Positions 36,546 through 46,495 of a stretch of DNA of 64,000 nucleotides are shown in pieces; positions within the stretch are counted from its first letter, which is position 1; each line of letters opens with the position of its first letter. Under the pieces are notes generated by a model that made no database searches, was not told the DNA's origin, and saw only the letters and a program-made list of their open reading frames with translations. Made by a program: the position numbers and the translations under genes. The DNA comes from Methanobrevibacter thaueri (GTDB taxonomy: Archaea > Methanobacteriota > Methanobacteria > Methanobacteriales > Methanobacteriaceae), in NCBI RefSeq assembly GCF_015062915.1, contig NZ_SUTJ01000004.1, positions 62,001 through 126,000 of the forward strand. Reading direction: 5' to 3'.

Positions 36546-36557
36546 GGGATGTGTGTT

Positions 36558-36983
36558 ATGATGATTATAGATGGAGAAGGATGCGTTTTAGGAAGATTAG
36601 CTAGTATCACTAGTAAAAATCTCTTAGAAGGCGAAGAAGTAGTAATTCTTAATGCTGAAAAAATCATGTTAACCGGTAACAAGGATTGGGCTTATGCTAA
36701 ATACAAACAAAGAGTGGACAGAGCAAGTATCTCTAACCCTCGTGACTTAGGTCCTAAATATCCTAGAAGACCTGACGACATATTTAGAAGAACTGTAAGA
36801 GGAATGTTACCTTTCAAAAAATCCAAAGGTAAAACAGCATACAAAGGCTTAAAAGCTTTCGTAGGTGTTCCTGCTGAATATGCTGATGCTGAACTCACTG
36901 CAGTTCCTGAAGCAGAATACGGAGATCTTAAAAAAGGTATCGAGTTAGGAGAAATCTCCAAACTTTTAGGAGCTACCTTTTAG
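36558..36983 (+). CDS. rpl13: Large ribosomal subunit protein uL13
   Basis: This protein of about 141 residues has [20 protein letters not shown] and the archaeal [18 protein letters not shown]. Three in-frame ATGs occur at 36549, 36558 and 36561. The first overlaps the GGGG site, so 36558 is chosen. It follows rpl18e closely. Confidence 0.94.
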   Translation: MMIIDGEGCVLGRLASITSKNLLEGEEVVILNAEKIMLTGNKDWAYAKYKQRVDRASISNPRDLGPKYPRRPDDIFRRTVRGMLPFKKSKGKTAYKGLKAFVGVPAEYADAELTAVPEAEYGDLKKGIELGEISKLLGATF

Positions 36984-37001
36984 ATAAATGGATGTGTAAT
37001 T

Positions 37002-37403
37002 ATGGTTAAAGTTATTCATACTAGTGGAAAACGTAAAACAGCTATCGCAAGAGGTACTGTTCGCGAAGGAACCGGTAAAGTAAGAATCAACAAAGTTCCT
37101 TTAGAACTCTACTCTCCTGAGCTTGCTAACTTAAAATTACAAGAACCATTAACCTTAGCTGGAGACTTAGCTAACGAAGTGGATATCAATATCCATGTTA
37201 TTGGTGGTGGAGTAATGGGTCAAGCTGAAGCTGCACGTATGGTAATTGCAAAAGGACTCGTTCAATGGTCTCAAGATATGGATTTAAAAGAAAAATTCAC
37301 TCACTATGACAGAACCATGTTAGTTGGTGACCCAAGACGTTCAGAACCTAAAAAATATGGTGGTCCTGGAGCAAGAGCACGTAAACAAAAAAGTTACAGA
37401 TAA
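37002..37403 (+). CDS. rps9: Small ribosomal subunit protein uS9
   Basis: This 133-residue S9 has [20 protein letters not shown] and the C-terminal [17 protein letters not shown], whose tail contacts P-site tRNA. The stop codon is at the edge of a 7-bp hairpin. rpoN starts 48 bases later. Confidence 0.98.
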   Translation: MVKVIHTSGKRKTAIARGTVREGTGKVRINKVPLELYSPELANLKLQEPLTLAGDLANEVDINIHVIGGGVMGQAEAARMVIAKGLVQWSQDMDLKEKFTHYDRTMLVGDPRRSEPKKYGGPGARARKQKSYR

Positions 37404-37420
37404 TCTCATCTGTACTTTTA
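37395..37420 (+). terminator. Stop-codon stem-loop after rps9
   Basis: TACAGAT (37395-37401) pairs perfectly with ATCTGTA (37408-37414) around AATCTC, then CTTTTA. The rps9 TAA begins at the last base of the 5' arm. A partial terminator before rpoN is likely. Confidence 0.55.
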
Positions 37421-37451
37421 TATTTTATTTAAATTAAAAAAGATGATATAA

Positions 37452-37622
37452 ATGATTCCTATAAGATGCTTAAGTTGTGGAAAACCTGTATCAGCATACT
37501 TTGATGAATACAACAAAAGAGTAGCTGCTGGTGAAAAGTCTAAAGATGTTTTAGATGATTTAGGTTTAACAAGATACTGTTGTAGAAGAATGTTAATTTC
37601 CCACGTTGAAACTTGGGAATAG
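37452..37622 (+). CDS. rpoN: DNA-directed RNA polymerase subunit N (Rpo10)
   Basis: This small gene encodes 56 residues: [20 protein letters not shown] at the start and [16 protein letters not shown] at the end. The zinc-bundle cysteines are C6, C9, C43 and C44, as in eukaryal Rpb10. Rpo10 docks subunits D and L in the polymerase. It sits between rps9 and rpoK, the conserved euryarchaeal position. Confidence 0.96.
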   Translation: MIPIRCLSCGKPVSAYFDEYNKRVAAGEKSKDVLDDLGLTRYCCRRMLISHVETWE

Positions 37623-37695
37623 ACAAATTGTAGGGATATTTTCTTGATAAAACTAATCTTGGTAAAATATATGCCTAAAAAATGGAGTAATATTC

Positions 37696-37878
37696 ATGGA
37701 TGTTGAAAAAAAATTAACAAGGTTTGAAAGAGCTAGACTTCTCGGGGCTAGAGCAATTCAAATATCTATGGGTGCAAGGCCTTTAGTGGAAATTAAAGAC
37801 TCCCTAGATCCTATTGATATAGCTTACGAGGAACTTAAAGCTGGAGTTTTACCATTAGATGTTATTAGAGATGAATAG
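37696..37878 (+). CDS. rpoK: DNA-directed RNA polymerase subunit K (Rpo6)
   Basis: This 60-residue Rpb6/omega homologue has [20 protein letters not shown] and a [16 protein letters not shown] end. It clamps the C-terminal part of the large subunit during assembly. Seventy-three bases separate it from rpoN. Confidence 0.97.
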   Translation: MDVEKKLTRFERARLLGARAIQISMGARPLVEIKDSLDPIDIAYEELKAGVLPLDVIRDE

Positions 37879-37893
37879 ATTCAATCTATTTTT
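37874..37893 (+). terminator. Stop-codon hairpin after rpoK
   Basis: AATAGAT (37874-37880), containing the TAG stop (37876-37878), pairs perfectly with ATCTATT (37884-37890) around TCA, and TTT follows. The next 115 bases hold AT-rich sequence and the GAGGTG site of eno. Confidence 0.6.
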
Positions 37894-38007
37894 CTCCAAT
37901 TATTTAAAAAAAATAGTAAATACCAATACGACTCTATAAAGAAACTTACTAATTTTTTCAAAGTATAGGTTGGTTGGTAATAAATTGAATGACACTGAGG
38001 TGTTTTT

Positions 38008-39252
38008 TTGGATAGTATAATAGAAGACGTCCAGGTTCGAAAGATTTTGGACAGCAGGGGGAACCCGACCATTGAAGTCGATGTAAAGACTTGGGGTGGT
38101 TACGGTAGAGCTGCTGCACCAAGCGGAGCGAGCACTGGTTCAAGAGAAGTGGTGTCCTTCCCTGAAGGAGGAGTGGATCTTGTAGTAAGTGAAATGGAAG
38201 ACCTTATTGCTTCCGAGCTTATTGGAATGGATGCATGCGATATCACAACAATTGATGAAGTGCTTAGAGAGATAGATGGAACAGACAATTTGGCCGCTAT
38301 AGGAGGCAACACTACAGTTGCAATTTCACTTGCTGTAGCCAAGGCTGCTGCTGCATCATACAACATGCCGCTTTACCAGTACCTTGGAGGCAACTTCACC
38401 AATGAATTGCCGTATCCTTTAGGTAACATGATGAATGGTGGTGCTCATGCAGGCGTCAATGCTCCCGATATTCAGGAATTCCTGGTTGTTCCTATTGGAG
38501 CATCCAATGTTGTTGAAGGAATTTTTGCAAACGCTTCTATTCACAAAAAGTTAAAAGAACTAATCCAATCTAAAGATTCAGCCTTTACCGGAGGTAAGGG
38601 AGATGAAGGCGGATGGGTACCTAACATAACCAACGTCGATGCTTTGGAAATTCAAGCCCAAGCATGTGAAGAGGTTGGGGATGAATTGGGAATTGAAATT
38701 CGACCTGCTTTAGATATGGCAGCATCCGAATTGTGGGATGCAAATGAGCAGAAATACGTTTATGCTCAAGATGGTATCAAGAGAGATACCGGAGATCAGA
38801 TTGATTTCGTAAAGGATATCATTGATACTTATAAAATGTTTTATGTAGAAGACCCATTTGATGAATCAGATTTTGAGGGATTCGCTCAATTAACTGCCAA
38901 AGTTGGTGACAGATGTCTTGTCTGTGGAGATGATTTGTTTGTAACCAACAAGGAACTTCTAGCTAAGGGAATTGAAATGAAAGCCGCAAACGCTATCATT
39001 ATCAAGCCCAATCAGATTGGTTCATTATCCGAAACTTATGCTACAGTTAAGCTAGCAAAAGAGAATGATATTGTGCCGGTTGTTTCTCACAGATCTGGTG
39101 AAACTACTGATGAAACTATTGCTCACTTGGCTGTTGGTTTTAACTCTCCATTGATTAAGACCGGCGCTATCGGCGGTGAGAGAATAGCTAAATTAAATGA
39201 GTTAATTCGCATAGAGGAAGAACTTCCAAATTCAAAAATGGGTAAATTATAA
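38008..39252 (+). CDS. eno: Enolase (phosphopyruvate hydratase)
   Basis: This 414-residue enolase interconverts 2-phosphoglycerate and phosphoenolpyruvate. Signatures are [16 protein letters not shown] (11-26), the metal-site region [11 protein letters not shown], and [13 protein letters not shown] with a catalytic lysine. Translation begins at TTG (38008), supported by GAGGTG at 37997 and the conserved N terminus. It supplies PEP for anabolism in this methanogen. Confidence 0.97.
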   Translation: MDSIIEDVQVRKILDSRGNPTIEVDVKTWGGYGRAAAPSGASTGSREVVSFPEGGVDLVVSEMEDLIASELIGMDACDITTIDEVLREIDGTDNLAAIGGNTTVAISLAVAKAAAASYNMPLYQYLGGNFTNELPYPLGNMMNGGAHAGVNAPDIQEFLVVPIGASNVVEGIFANASIHKKLKELIQSKDSAFTGGKGDEGGWVPNITNVDALEIQAQACEEVGDELGIEIRPALDMAASELWDANEQKYVYAQDGIKRDTGDQIDFVKDIIDTYKMFYVEDPFDESDFEGFAQLTAKVGDRCLVCGDDLFVTNKELLAKGIEMKAANAIIIKPNQIGSLSETYATVKLAKENDIVPVVSHRSGETTDETIAHLAVGFNSPLIKTGAIGGERIAKLNELIRIEEELPNSKMGKL

Positions 39253-39274
39253 TTAAAATTTTGGAGATTAGATT

Positions 39275-39469
39275 ATGTCAAAAGTAATTTTAGATTACGA
39301 TAAATGTGATGGTGCTGACTGTGCAGAATGTGCTGACGTTTGCCCAATGGAAGTATTAGTTCTTAAAGGAGACAAAATTGAAATTGTCGACCCTGAAGAA
39401 TGTAGTTATTGTGAAGTATGTATGGACGTTTGTCCTAACGAATGTATTCAAATTGAAGATGATTTTTAA
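39275..39469 (+). CDS. 2[4Fe-4S] ferredoxin
   Basis: This 64-residue ferredoxin has two cluster motifs: CDGADCAECADVCP near the N terminus and CSYCEVCMDVCP near the C terminus. The first has an expanded spacing with an extra Asp. It follows eno after 22 bases and precedes rps2. Its electron partner is not shown by the context. Confidence 0.92.
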   Translation: MSKVILDYDKCDGADCAECADVCPMEVLVLKGDKIEIVDPEECSYCEVCMDVCPNECIQIEDDF

Positions 39470-39484
39470 ATTGTAGGTGAAAAT

Positions 39485-40087
39485 ATGGTAAATGAAGAAC
39501 TTTTAATAGACTTAGATAATTATTTAGCTGCTGGATTACACATTGGTACCCAGCAAAAGACTAGTGACATGGAAAAATACATTTTCAGAGTAAGATCTGA
39601 CGGTTTATATGTATTAGACATTCAAAAAACTGATGAAAGAATCAGACAAATCGCAAAATTACTCGCTAAATACGACCCTGAAGACATTTTGGTAGTAGCT
39701 ACCCGTCAATACGGTCAAGCTCCTGTTAAAAAATTCGGTGAGTTAACCGGCGCTAAAACCATTCCTGGTAGATTCATCCCAGGTACCTTAACAAACCCAA
39801 ATTACGCTAAATTCATTGAACCAAAAATCATTGTAGTAACTGACCCAAGATCAGATTCTCAAGCTATCTTAGAATCCAAACAAAACGGTATTCCAGTTAT
39901 TGCATTATGTGATACTGAAAACTTACTCAGTTTCGTAGATATTGCTGTACCTGTAAACAACAAAGGTAGAAAAGCTATCGCTTTAGTTTACTGGTTACTC
40001 GCAAGACAAATCTTAAGAGAAAGAGGAGACATCCCAGAAGACGGTGACCTTGATATTGATGCAACTGAATTCGAACTTAAATTTTAA
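39485..40087 (+). CDS. rps2: Small ribosomal subunit protein uS2
   Basis: This 200-residue archaeal S2 has [31 protein letters not shown] and [13 protein letters not shown]. The protein sits between head and body of the small subunit. A 7-1-7 palindrome ACTTAAA-T-TTTAAGT (40074-40088) covers its stop codon. Confidence 0.97.
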   Translation: MVNEELLIDLDNYLAAGLHIGTQQKTSDMEKYIFRVRSDGLYVLDIQKTDERIRQIAKLLAKYDPEDILVVATRQYGQAPVKKFGELTGAKTIPGRFIPGTLTNPNYAKFIEPKIIVVTDPRSDSQAILESKQNGIPVIALCDTENLLSFVDIAVPVNNKGRKAIALVYWLLARQILRERGDIPEDGDLDIDATEFELKF

Positions 40088-40097
40088 GTGAGTTAAC

Positions 40098-40946
40098 ATG
40101 TTAAGACAACCTGCTGTTGCTGGAGCGTTCTATCCGGATGACCCTGAAACTCTAGTTAGGCTTATTGAAAGCTGTTTTCTAGATGATTCCGGCGTCGGAT
40201 ACATACCTGAACTGAAATCATTTGAAGGTACAGAGTATCCTATCAACGTTATGGTTCCGCATGCAGGTTATCAATATTCTGGTGCAATAGCTTCTCATGG
40301 CTATTGCGAAATCGTTAAAAATGGTTTTCCTGAAGTTTTTATAATTTTAAGTCCAAACCATACTGGATTCGGTAGTGAAATTTCCATCTTCAATGAGGGC
40401 GAATGGATCACCCCATTGGGAAACGTTCCTGTGGATGGGGAGTTTGCAGACAGCATTATTGAGTTTTCAGACATTGCGTCTGCTGAATTCACAGCCCATC
40501 TTCGAGAACACAGTATTGAAGTTCAGCTGCCGTTCCTACAATATTTTTCCGCTGATTTTAAGATTGTTCCTATTACAGTGGGCAAACAGGATTTTGTTAC
40601 TTCAACCGATCTTGCCAATGCGATTTATGAGGCTGGAAAGAAATTGAACAGGTCATATTGCGTTATTGCAAGCACTGATTTGTCTCATTTCAACACTCAG
40701 GAAAGGGCAAACAAGGTTGACGGGTTTGTCCTTGAGGACATTGGAGAGATGAACGAGTTCAAGCTTTTCGAAGAGGTTGTTCAGTACAATATCACAATGT
40801 GCGGCTATGGTGCGGTAATGACTGCAATTTCCCTTTCAAAGCGGTGTGACAAGAATGATTGTGACATATTGGCTTATGGGACCAGTGGTGACGTTACCGG
40901 GGACATGACATCAGTGGTTGGTTATGCTTCAGGTATTTTTAGATAG
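40098..40946 (+). CDS. MEMO1 family protein (AmmeMemoRadiSam system B)
   Basis: This 282-residue protein begins RQPAVAGAFYPDDPETL and has the VMVPHAGYQYSGAIASHGY segment, SPNHTGFG and REHSIEVQLPFLQ, all Memo signatures with a non-haem iron type His/Asp site. The biochemical role in archaea is unknown. In many archaea it lies between rps2 and mvk, as here. GTGAG precedes the ATG. Confidence 0.93.
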   Translation: MLRQPAVAGAFYPDDPETLVRLIESCFLDDSGVGYIPELKSFEGTEYPINVMVPHAGYQYSGAIASHGYCEIVKNGFPEVFIILSPNHTGFGSEISIFNEGEWITPLGNVPVDGEFADSIIEFSDIASAEFTAHLREHSIEVQLPFLQYFSADFKIVPITVGKQDFVTSTDLANAIYEAGKKLNRSYCVIASTDLSHFNTQERANKVDGFVLEDIGEMNEFKLFEEVVQYNITMCGYGAVMTAISLSKRCDKNDCDILAYGTSGDVTGDMTSVVGYASGIFR

Positions 40947-40955
40947 GTGAGTTAA

Positions 40956-41918
40956 TTGATAGCTAAAGCTTCTGCTCCGGCAAAAACTATTCTATTTGGA
41001 GAACACTCTGTTGTTTATGATGAACCTGCTATTGCAGGTGCTGTTAATAAAAGAGCTTATGTTACCGTTAAGGATTCTGAAGACGATAGAACTATTTTCA
41101 GAGCTCCAGATATTGGTTTTGAAGCTGAATTACTTACAGATGAGAAAAAATATATTCTACTTAAGGGAAAACCAGGTATTATTAGATACATTTTAGAAGC
41201 TCTTTATAAGGTTCACGACCACACGCCGATTGACATAACATTGAACTCCCAGGTGCCTATAGGTTCCGGATTGGGTTCGTCAGCGGCAGTTACAGTTGCC
41301 ACATTGGCGGCATTATACCGTTATCATAATATTCGTTTCAATAAGCAATCACTTGCTCATGATGCTCATATGGTTGAACAGGCGGTTCAGGGCGTTGCAA
41401 GTCCTCTTGACACTTTGGTTTCCACTTACGGGGGACTCGTTTACCTGTCAAGGAACAAGAAGGTTGAGCATTTCAAGGTCAACTTCAATGTCCCGTTCGT
41501 TGTGGGATACACCACAAAGCATGGAAACACTGGCAAGATGGTTAAGGATGTCAGAAAGCTCAAGACAAGAAATCCTAAAATCATCAATCCCGTAATCACT
41601 TCAATGGGCAATCTTACCAATTACGCAAAACAAGCAATCCTGAAAAGGGATTTCGCCAAAATCGGTGAGTTGATGAATATTAATCATGGATTCTTGGATG
41701 TTTTGGGTGTAAACACATTGGAATTGTCACGTATGGTGTATAATGCAAGGGAAGCCGGTGCAATCGGTTCCAAGACTACCGGTGCAGGTGGTGGAGGAAG
41801 CATAATTGCGCTTTGTCCTGGCAAAGTCGATGAAGTCGCTCAGGCAATCGCTCGTGATGACCATGTTTTAAAAATCAGATTTACAAGAAAAGGAGTTTCT
41901 TCAAGGGTTTACAAGTGA
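40956..41918 (+). CDS. mvk: Mevalonate kinase
   Basis: This 320-residue GHMP kinase phosphorylates mevalonate for archaeal lipid synthesis. It has AKTILFGEHSVVYDEPAIAG at the N terminus, the GHMP loop PIGSGLGSSAAVTVA (101-115) and the C-terminal KTTGAGGGGSIIAL. It begins at TTG with AGGTGAG upstream and follows the Memo gene after nine bases. It starts a run of isoprenoid genes. Confidence 0.96.
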   Translation: MIAKASAPAKTILFGEHSVVYDEPAIAGAVNKRAYVTVKDSEDDRTIFRAPDIGFEAELLTDEKKYILLKGKPGIIRYILEALYKVHDHTPIDITLNSQVPIGSGLGSSAAVTVATLAALYRYHNIRFNKQSLAHDAHMVEQAVQGVASPLDTLVSTYGGLVYLSRNKKVEHFKVNFNVPFVVGYTTKHGNTGKMVKDVRKLKTRNPKIINPVITSMGNLTNYAKQAILKRDFAKIGELMNINHGFLDVLGVNTLELSRMVYNAREAGAIGSKTTGAGGGGSIIALCPGKVDEVAQAIARDDHVLKIRFTRKGVSSRVYK

Positions 41919-41922
41919 TTTA

Positions 41923-42723
41923 ATGATTATTTTAAAAATTGGCGGAAGCATCCTGACAAACAAGGATTCACAAAGCAGTGAAGTAGATGCGGCTAGCCTT
42001 AAAAGAATTGCATCCGAGATAAAAAGATCTCTCGACAATTCCGAAAAGGAACTTATTATCGTTCATGGTGCCGGTTCATTCGGCCATCCTCCTGCCAAGA
42101 AACATAAAATCGGGGAGGAATTCGACAAGTCCCAATATCCGGAAAAGAGATTGGGTTTCTGTGAGATTCAAAATGAAGTCAAAAAGCTTAACATGTTCAT
42201 TTGTGAGGCTTTCATTGATGAAGGAATACCTGCAATTGCAGTTCCCGCTTCTGGTTTTATAACTGCAGCAGACAAGAGAATCACCGAGGGTGATCTTGAC
42301 CTCTTTAGGAGATACTTGGATAAGGGTTTTGTCCCTATAATCTATGGGGATGTTGTTTTGGATGATGAGTTGGAGTTCTGTGTCATATCAGGCGACCAGC
42401 TGATTCAGTACTTGGCGAAAAATCTTAATCCGGACGTTGTCGTTTTGGGAACTGATGTTGACGGTGTTTATAACAAGAATCCTAAAACACATGAAGATGC
42501 AATCTTTTTTGAAAAGTTCTCATCACTAGAGGACTTGGATACCCTGGAAGGAACCACAAATGTAGACGTGACCGGTGGAATGGTCGGGAAAATTAAAGAA
42601 CTTTTAAGTTTAGCAGATTTAGGAATTGAATCTAAAATAATAAATGCTGAAGTTGAAGATAATATTTTCAAAGTGCTAGAAGACAAGGAAGTTAAAGGAA
42701 CTGTAATTTCAAGGGGAAATTAG
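41923..42723 (+). CDS. ipk: Isopentenyl phosphate kinase
   Basis: This 266-residue amino-acid-kinase fold protein phosphorylates isopentenyl phosphate to the diphosphate in the alternative archaeal mevalonate pathway. It has ILKIGGSILTNKDS at the N terminus and VHGAGSFGHPPAKKHK, which carries the phosphate-binding histidine. LGTDVDGVYNKNP and NVDVTGGMVGKIKE follow. It starts four bases after mvk. Confidence 0.95.
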   Translation: MIILKIGGSILTNKDSQSSEVDAASLKRIASEIKRSLDNSEKELIIVHGAGSFGHPPAKKHKIGEEFDKSQYPEKRLGFCEIQNEVKKLNMFICEAFIDEGIPAIAVPASGFITAADKRITEGDLDLFRRYLDKGFVPIIYGDVVLDDELEFCVISGDQLIQYLAKNLNPDVVVLGTDVDGVYNKNPKTHEDAIFFEKFSSLEDLDTLEGTTNVDVTGGMVGKIKELLSLADLGIESKIINAEVEDNIFKVLEDKEVKGTVISRGN

Positions 42724-42726
42724 GAA

Positions 42727-43773
42727 ATGATTTCAGATAGAAAATTAGAGCATTTATTAATTTGTGAAAATTATGATGTAGAGTTTAAAGACAAGACTAC
42801 TGGATTTGAAGATATAGAACTGATCCATAATGTTTTACCGGAAATAGATAAAAACGAGATTGACTTGTCAACAGAGGTTTTCGGTAAGAAATTAGATTCA
42901 CCTTTATTTATCACAGCAATTACAGGAGGCCATCCTGCAGCCCGCAAGGTCAATAAGGAATTGGCTATTGCAGCTGAAAACAATGGCATTGCATTAGGAG
43001 TAGGATCCCAAAGGGCCGCATGTGAACATCCGGAACTTGAGGACACATACACTGTAGTGCGTGAAAACGCACCGGACTGTTTGCTTGTTGGAAACATTGG
43101 GGCTCCACAATTGAACCTTGCTGAAAAGGCAGTTGAGATATTGGATGCGGATATTTTGGCTATTCATTTAAACCCTCTTCAGGAATCAATTCAGCCGGAA
43201 GGGGACTTGGATGCAAGAGGATACACTGACCTCATAGCCAAGATAACAGACACAGTTGACATTCCAGTTGTGGCTAAGGAAACCGGTTGTGGAATTTCCG
43301 CTGAATCAGCCAAGACTTTGGTTGATGCCGGCGTTGATTTCATTGACATTGAAGGTGCAGGCGGTACAAGCTGGGCAGCCGTTGAAACATACCGTGCAGA
43401 GGACAGGTACCTTGGCGAAATATTCTGGGACTGGGGAATTCCAACAGCAATAAGCACTGCGGAAGTTGTAAGTGCAGTTGATGTTCCGGTAATTTCTTCA
43501 GGAGGAATCAGAACTGGTCTTGAGGCCGCAAAAGCTATTGCTCTTGGTGCAGATGCAGTGGGTATGGCATTGCCGTTTTTAAAGAATTGCAATTCACAAG
43601 AGGCTTTAAACACATTTATTAACAGATTTAATGATTCACTAAGAATTGCTATGTTTTTAGTTGGAGCAAATAACATTGAAGAATTGAAACAATCCAGATT
43701 AGTCATTCGCGGAAAAACAAGGGAATGGCTAAACGAAAGAGGTATTAACACAAAGAACTATTCAAGGAGATAA
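42727..43773 (+). CDS. fni: Isopentenyl-diphosphate delta-isomerase type 2
   Basis: This 348-residue FMN- and NADPH-dependent isomerase converts IPP to DMAPP. It has the TIM-barrel motifs [32 protein letters not shown] and [18 protein letters not shown] (FMN phosphate site). The position between ipk and rnj completes the pathway from mevalonate kinase to prenyl transferase. Confidence 0.95.
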   Translation: MISDRKLEHLLICENYDVEFKDKTTGFEDIELIHNVLPEIDKNEIDLSTEVFGKKLDSPLFITAITGGHPAARKVNKELAIAAENNGIALGVGSQRAACEHPELEDTYTVVRENAPDCLLVGNIGAPQLNLAEKAVEILDADILAIHLNPLQESIQPEGDLDARGYTDLIAKITDTVDIPVVAKETGCGISAESAKTLVDAGVDFIDIEGAGGTSWAAVETYRAEDRYLGEIFWDWGIPTAISTAEVVSAVDVPVISSGGIRTGLEAAKAIALGADAVGMALPFLKNCNSQEALNTFINRFNDSLRIAMFLVGANNIEELKQSRLVIRGKTREWLNERGINTKNYSRR

Positions 43774-43776
43774 AAC

Positions 43777-45120
43777 ATGAGCGTTGAAGTTATCGCTATA
43801 GGTGGATATCAGGAAGTCGGGAAAAACATGACTGCTGTACGTATAGGGGATGATGTTGTTATTTTTGATATGGGAATTCACCTAGACAGGATCAGCATGC
43901 ACGAGGACACTGATATTGACAGAATGCACAGTTTAGATTTAATCGAAAGGGGAGTCATTCCAGATGATACATTGATGAAGGATGTTGACGGGAAAGTAAA
44001 AGGAATCGTCTTCTCTCACGGGCACCTTGACCATATAGGTGCTGTTGCAAAATTGGCTCACAGGTATGATGCGCCATTGATTGGAACACCTTATACTGCT
44101 GCATTAATTGAAAAACAGATTAAAGGAGAACGCAAATTCAAGGTAACAAACCCTATTAAAGTATTGAATCCTGGAAGCAAGGTTAAGCTTTCAAAAGATA
44201 TTACTTTGGAATTCGTTCAATCAACACACAGTATTCCACAAGCAGTATTTCCGGTATTGCACACTTCAGAAGGTGTAATCGTATACGCGCTTGATTTCAA
44301 ATTTGACAATCACCAAAAAGTATCACCGCCACCTGACTATAAAAGGCTTAAGGAGTTAGGTAATAAGGGCGTTCTTGCATTGATAGTTGAAACCACCAAT
44401 GCAATAAACTACAATGAGGTCAAGACCCATTCCGAAAGAATTGCAAGAAACATCCTCGAAGACGTAATGAGGGAACCATTGCATGAGAAAACCGGAATGA
44501 TTGTCACAACATTCTCATCACACGTTGAACGTGTACAGGCAATTGCAGACATTGCAAAGAAAAGCCACAGGGAAATCTTTTTCCTTGGAAGATCCATGGA
44601 AAGGTTCTGTGGAATCGCACAGAAATTAGGCATATTGAAATTGCCTAAAAATGCAAGCATCTACGGATCTCCAAAAGCGGTCAACAGGGCTTTGATGAAA
44701 GCTGATGAGGACCGTGCAAACTACCTGTTGGTTACAACCGGACACCAAGGTGAACCTGATGCACTCCTGCCTAGAATCGCAAGTGGCAGAACTCCATTCA
44801 ACATTAAGGAAGGGGACAACGTTATTATTTCAGCACCTATCATTCCAAACCCTACAAACGCCGCAAACAGGCACATCATGGAAAGGAGATTGAAACTCAA
44901 AGGTGCAAGAATCTATCCAAATGCTCACGTTTCCGGACACGCTGGAAGAGAAGACCACAGGGAATTCTTAAGAATGCTCAAACCGCAGCATATCATTCCT
45001 GCTCACGGAGACTTATCAATGCTTTCAGCTTATGCTGAACTTGCAGAAGAAGAAGGTTACAGAATCGGATATGACATTCATATCTTAAGAAATGCTCAAG
45101 CACAAGTTTTTAAAAGTTAA
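43777..45120 (+). CDS. rnj: Ribonuclease J (archaeal RNase J)
   Basis: This 447-residue metallo-beta-lactamase/beta-CASP ribonuclease has the HGHLDHIGA metal motif (81-89), ALDFKFDNH, and the late PAHGDLSML motif. Archaeal RNase J is a 5'-3' exonuclease involved in mRNA turnover and is thought to follow FttA-mediated cleavage. It lies in the isoprenoid cluster by conserved position rather than by shared function. Confidence 0.95.
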   Translation: MSVEVIAIGGYQEVGKNMTAVRIGDDVVIFDMGIHLDRISMHEDTDIDRMHSLDLIERGVIPDDTLMKDVDGKVKGIVFSHGHLDHIGAVAKLAHRYDAPLIGTPYTAALIEKQIKGERKFKVTNPIKVLNPGSKVKLSKDITLEFVQSTHSIPQAVFPVLHTSEGVIVYALDFKFDNHQKVSPPPDYKRLKELGNKGVLALIVETTNAINYNEVKTHSERIARNILEDVMREPLHEKTGMIVTTFSSHVERVQAIADIAKKSHREIFFLGRSMERFCGIAQKLGILKLPKNASIYGSPKAVNRALMKADEDRANYLLVTTGHQGEPDALLPRIASGRTPFNIKEGDNVIISAPIIPNPTNAANRHIMERRLKLKGARIYPNAHVSGHAGREDHREFLRMLKPQHIIPAHGDLSMLSAYAELAEEEGYRIGYDIHILRNAQAQVFKS

Positions 45121-45135
45121 AAAGAGGGAAATACA

Positions 45136-46116
45136 ATGAGTGATGTAAAAGAAGTACTTGGAAACTATTCAGGCGACATTACAAAAACTATTGAAGACGA
45201 ACTAGCCACTATTACTCCAGATAATCTTGCAGAAGCTTCCGTTTATCTTACAAGAGCTGGAGGAAAAATGCTCAGACCGGCTTTGACATTAATCGCTGCT
45301 GAAGCTGTTGGCGGAAAACGTGAATCCGCTCTTAAAGCAGGTGCTGCTATTGAATTGATTCACACTTTCTCCTTAATCCATGACGACATCATGGACCAGG
45401 ATGATATGAGAAGGGGAATGCCATCCGTCCACAAGGTATGGGGTGATGATGTAGCTATTCTTGCTGGAGACACATTATTCTCAAAGGCTTTTGAAATAAT
45501 CATCGGCTCAAAAGGTACCAGTTCAGAACAGAACAACAAGGCACTTGCAACCGTTGCAGATGCATGTGTAAAAATCTGTGAAGGACAAGCATTGGACATG
45601 GGCTTTGAAGAAAGGTTTGACGTTACTGAAGATGAGTACATGGAAATGATTTTCAAGAAAACCGGTGCTTTAATTGCAGCAGCCACCAAAGCTGGAGCAA
45701 TCATGGGCGGAGCATCTGAAGAGGTCATTGATGCAATGTATGAATACGGTCGTTTAATTGGTCTTGCTTTCCAAATTCAGGATGATTATCTTGATCTCGC
45801 TTCTGATGAGGAGACTTTAGGTAAACCAATCGGTTCAGATATTGGAAAAGGAAAAATGACCATTATTGCAATAAAAGGTTTAGCTAATGTTGAAGATGAC
45901 AGATTACTTGAAATCTTGAAAGCTGAAAATAATTCACAAGATGAGATAGATGAGGCAATTGAAATTTTAACAAATTGTGGCGCTATTGAATATGCTCGCA
46001 ATTTGGCATTAGAATCTGTTGATAAAGCAAAAGAAGTACTCGAAATATTAGACGATTCTTCATCTAAACAGGTACTTGCTGACATTGCAGATTTCGTTCT
46101 TGAGAGAAGTGCTTAA
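45136..46116 (+). CDS. idsA: Bifunctional short-chain isoprenyl diphosphate synthase (FPP/GGPP)
   Basis: This 326-residue trans-prenyltransferase makes farnesyl and geranylgeranyl diphosphate for ether lipids. The first aspartate motif is DDIMDQDD (83-90) and the second is DDYLD (216-220), with GGKMLRPAL before them. GAGGG precedes the ATG. It ends the isoprenoid operon at a hairpin and T-run that overlap its stop. Confidence 0.96.
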   Translation: MSDVKEVLGNYSGDITKTIEDELATITPDNLAEASVYLTRAGGKMLRPALTLIAAEAVGGKRESALKAGAAIELIHTFSLIHDDIMDQDDMRRGMPSVHKVWGDDVAILAGDTLFSKAFEIIIGSKGTSSEQNNKALATVADACVKICEGQALDMGFEERFDVTEDEYMEMIFKKTGALIAAATKAGAIMGGASEEVIDAMYEYGRLIGLAFQIQDDYLDLASDEETLGKPIGSDIGKGKMTIIAIKGLANVEDDRLLEILKAENNSQDEIDEAIEILTNCGAIEYARNLALESVDKAKEVLEILDDSSSKQVLADIADFVLERSA

Positions 46117-46132
46117 ACTCTCTCATTTTTTT
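46101..46132 (+). terminator. Stop-codon hairpin terminator of the isoprenoid operon
   Basis: TGAGAGA (46101-46107) pairs perfectly with TCTCTCA (46119-46125); the idsA TAA is in the loop. Seven T residues (46126-46132) follow at once and eight more at 46136-46143. This is a textbook intrinsic terminator shape. Confidence 0.75.
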
Positions 46133-46495
46133 CACTTTTTTTTAAAAATTTTTGAGATTCCATGAGTTAACATGGAATCTGAAAGTCGGTATCAATACGG
46201 TTTTTACATTAGCTGTATATTGTGGTTGAAATTTCCATAATGCGGTAACATGTTGTATTCTAATTAATCCTTGGAAGTGAGTCGAGAACGTTTTAAAAGA
46301 AATGCATTATAGAAATTTCCGTGTTTCATGATAATACAAAGTATTATCAAAATTAGGTATTGTTTCCATTTGATATAAGTTTTTTCTTTGTTTTAAGGTC
46401 AATAAGTTCAATTCAAGACAATTTTACCAACTGAAAACAATTTTACGAATCCCTACAACAAATCTTAAAAACCATTTATACACAAAAATTAACAT
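46133..46495. other. Gene-free segment of about 360 bases with several inverted repeats
   Basis: No credible gene is seen. The region holds AGATTCCATG/CATGGAATCT (46155-46180), a 16-base inverted pair with one mismatch (46228-46243 and 46304-46319) enclosing 60 bases, TGATAATAC/GTATTATCA (46329-46349), and a 13-base tandem repeat ACAATTTTAC(C/G)AA (46418-46430, 46437-46449). An untranslated RNA or a complex promoter is possible. Confidence 0.45.

Noticed and set aside
36549..36557. Upstream ATG as start of rpl13
   Set aside because: It overlaps the GGGG ribosome binding site; the ATG at 36558 has proper spacing.
46172..46240. 22-codon frame starting in the 46155-46180 hairpin
   Set aside because: No ribosome binding site; the ATG lies in the stem and the frame is short.
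46133..46350. SRP RNA or RNase P RNA in the gap after idsA
   Set aside because: The conserved SRP helix 8 and RNase P core sequences are not present.
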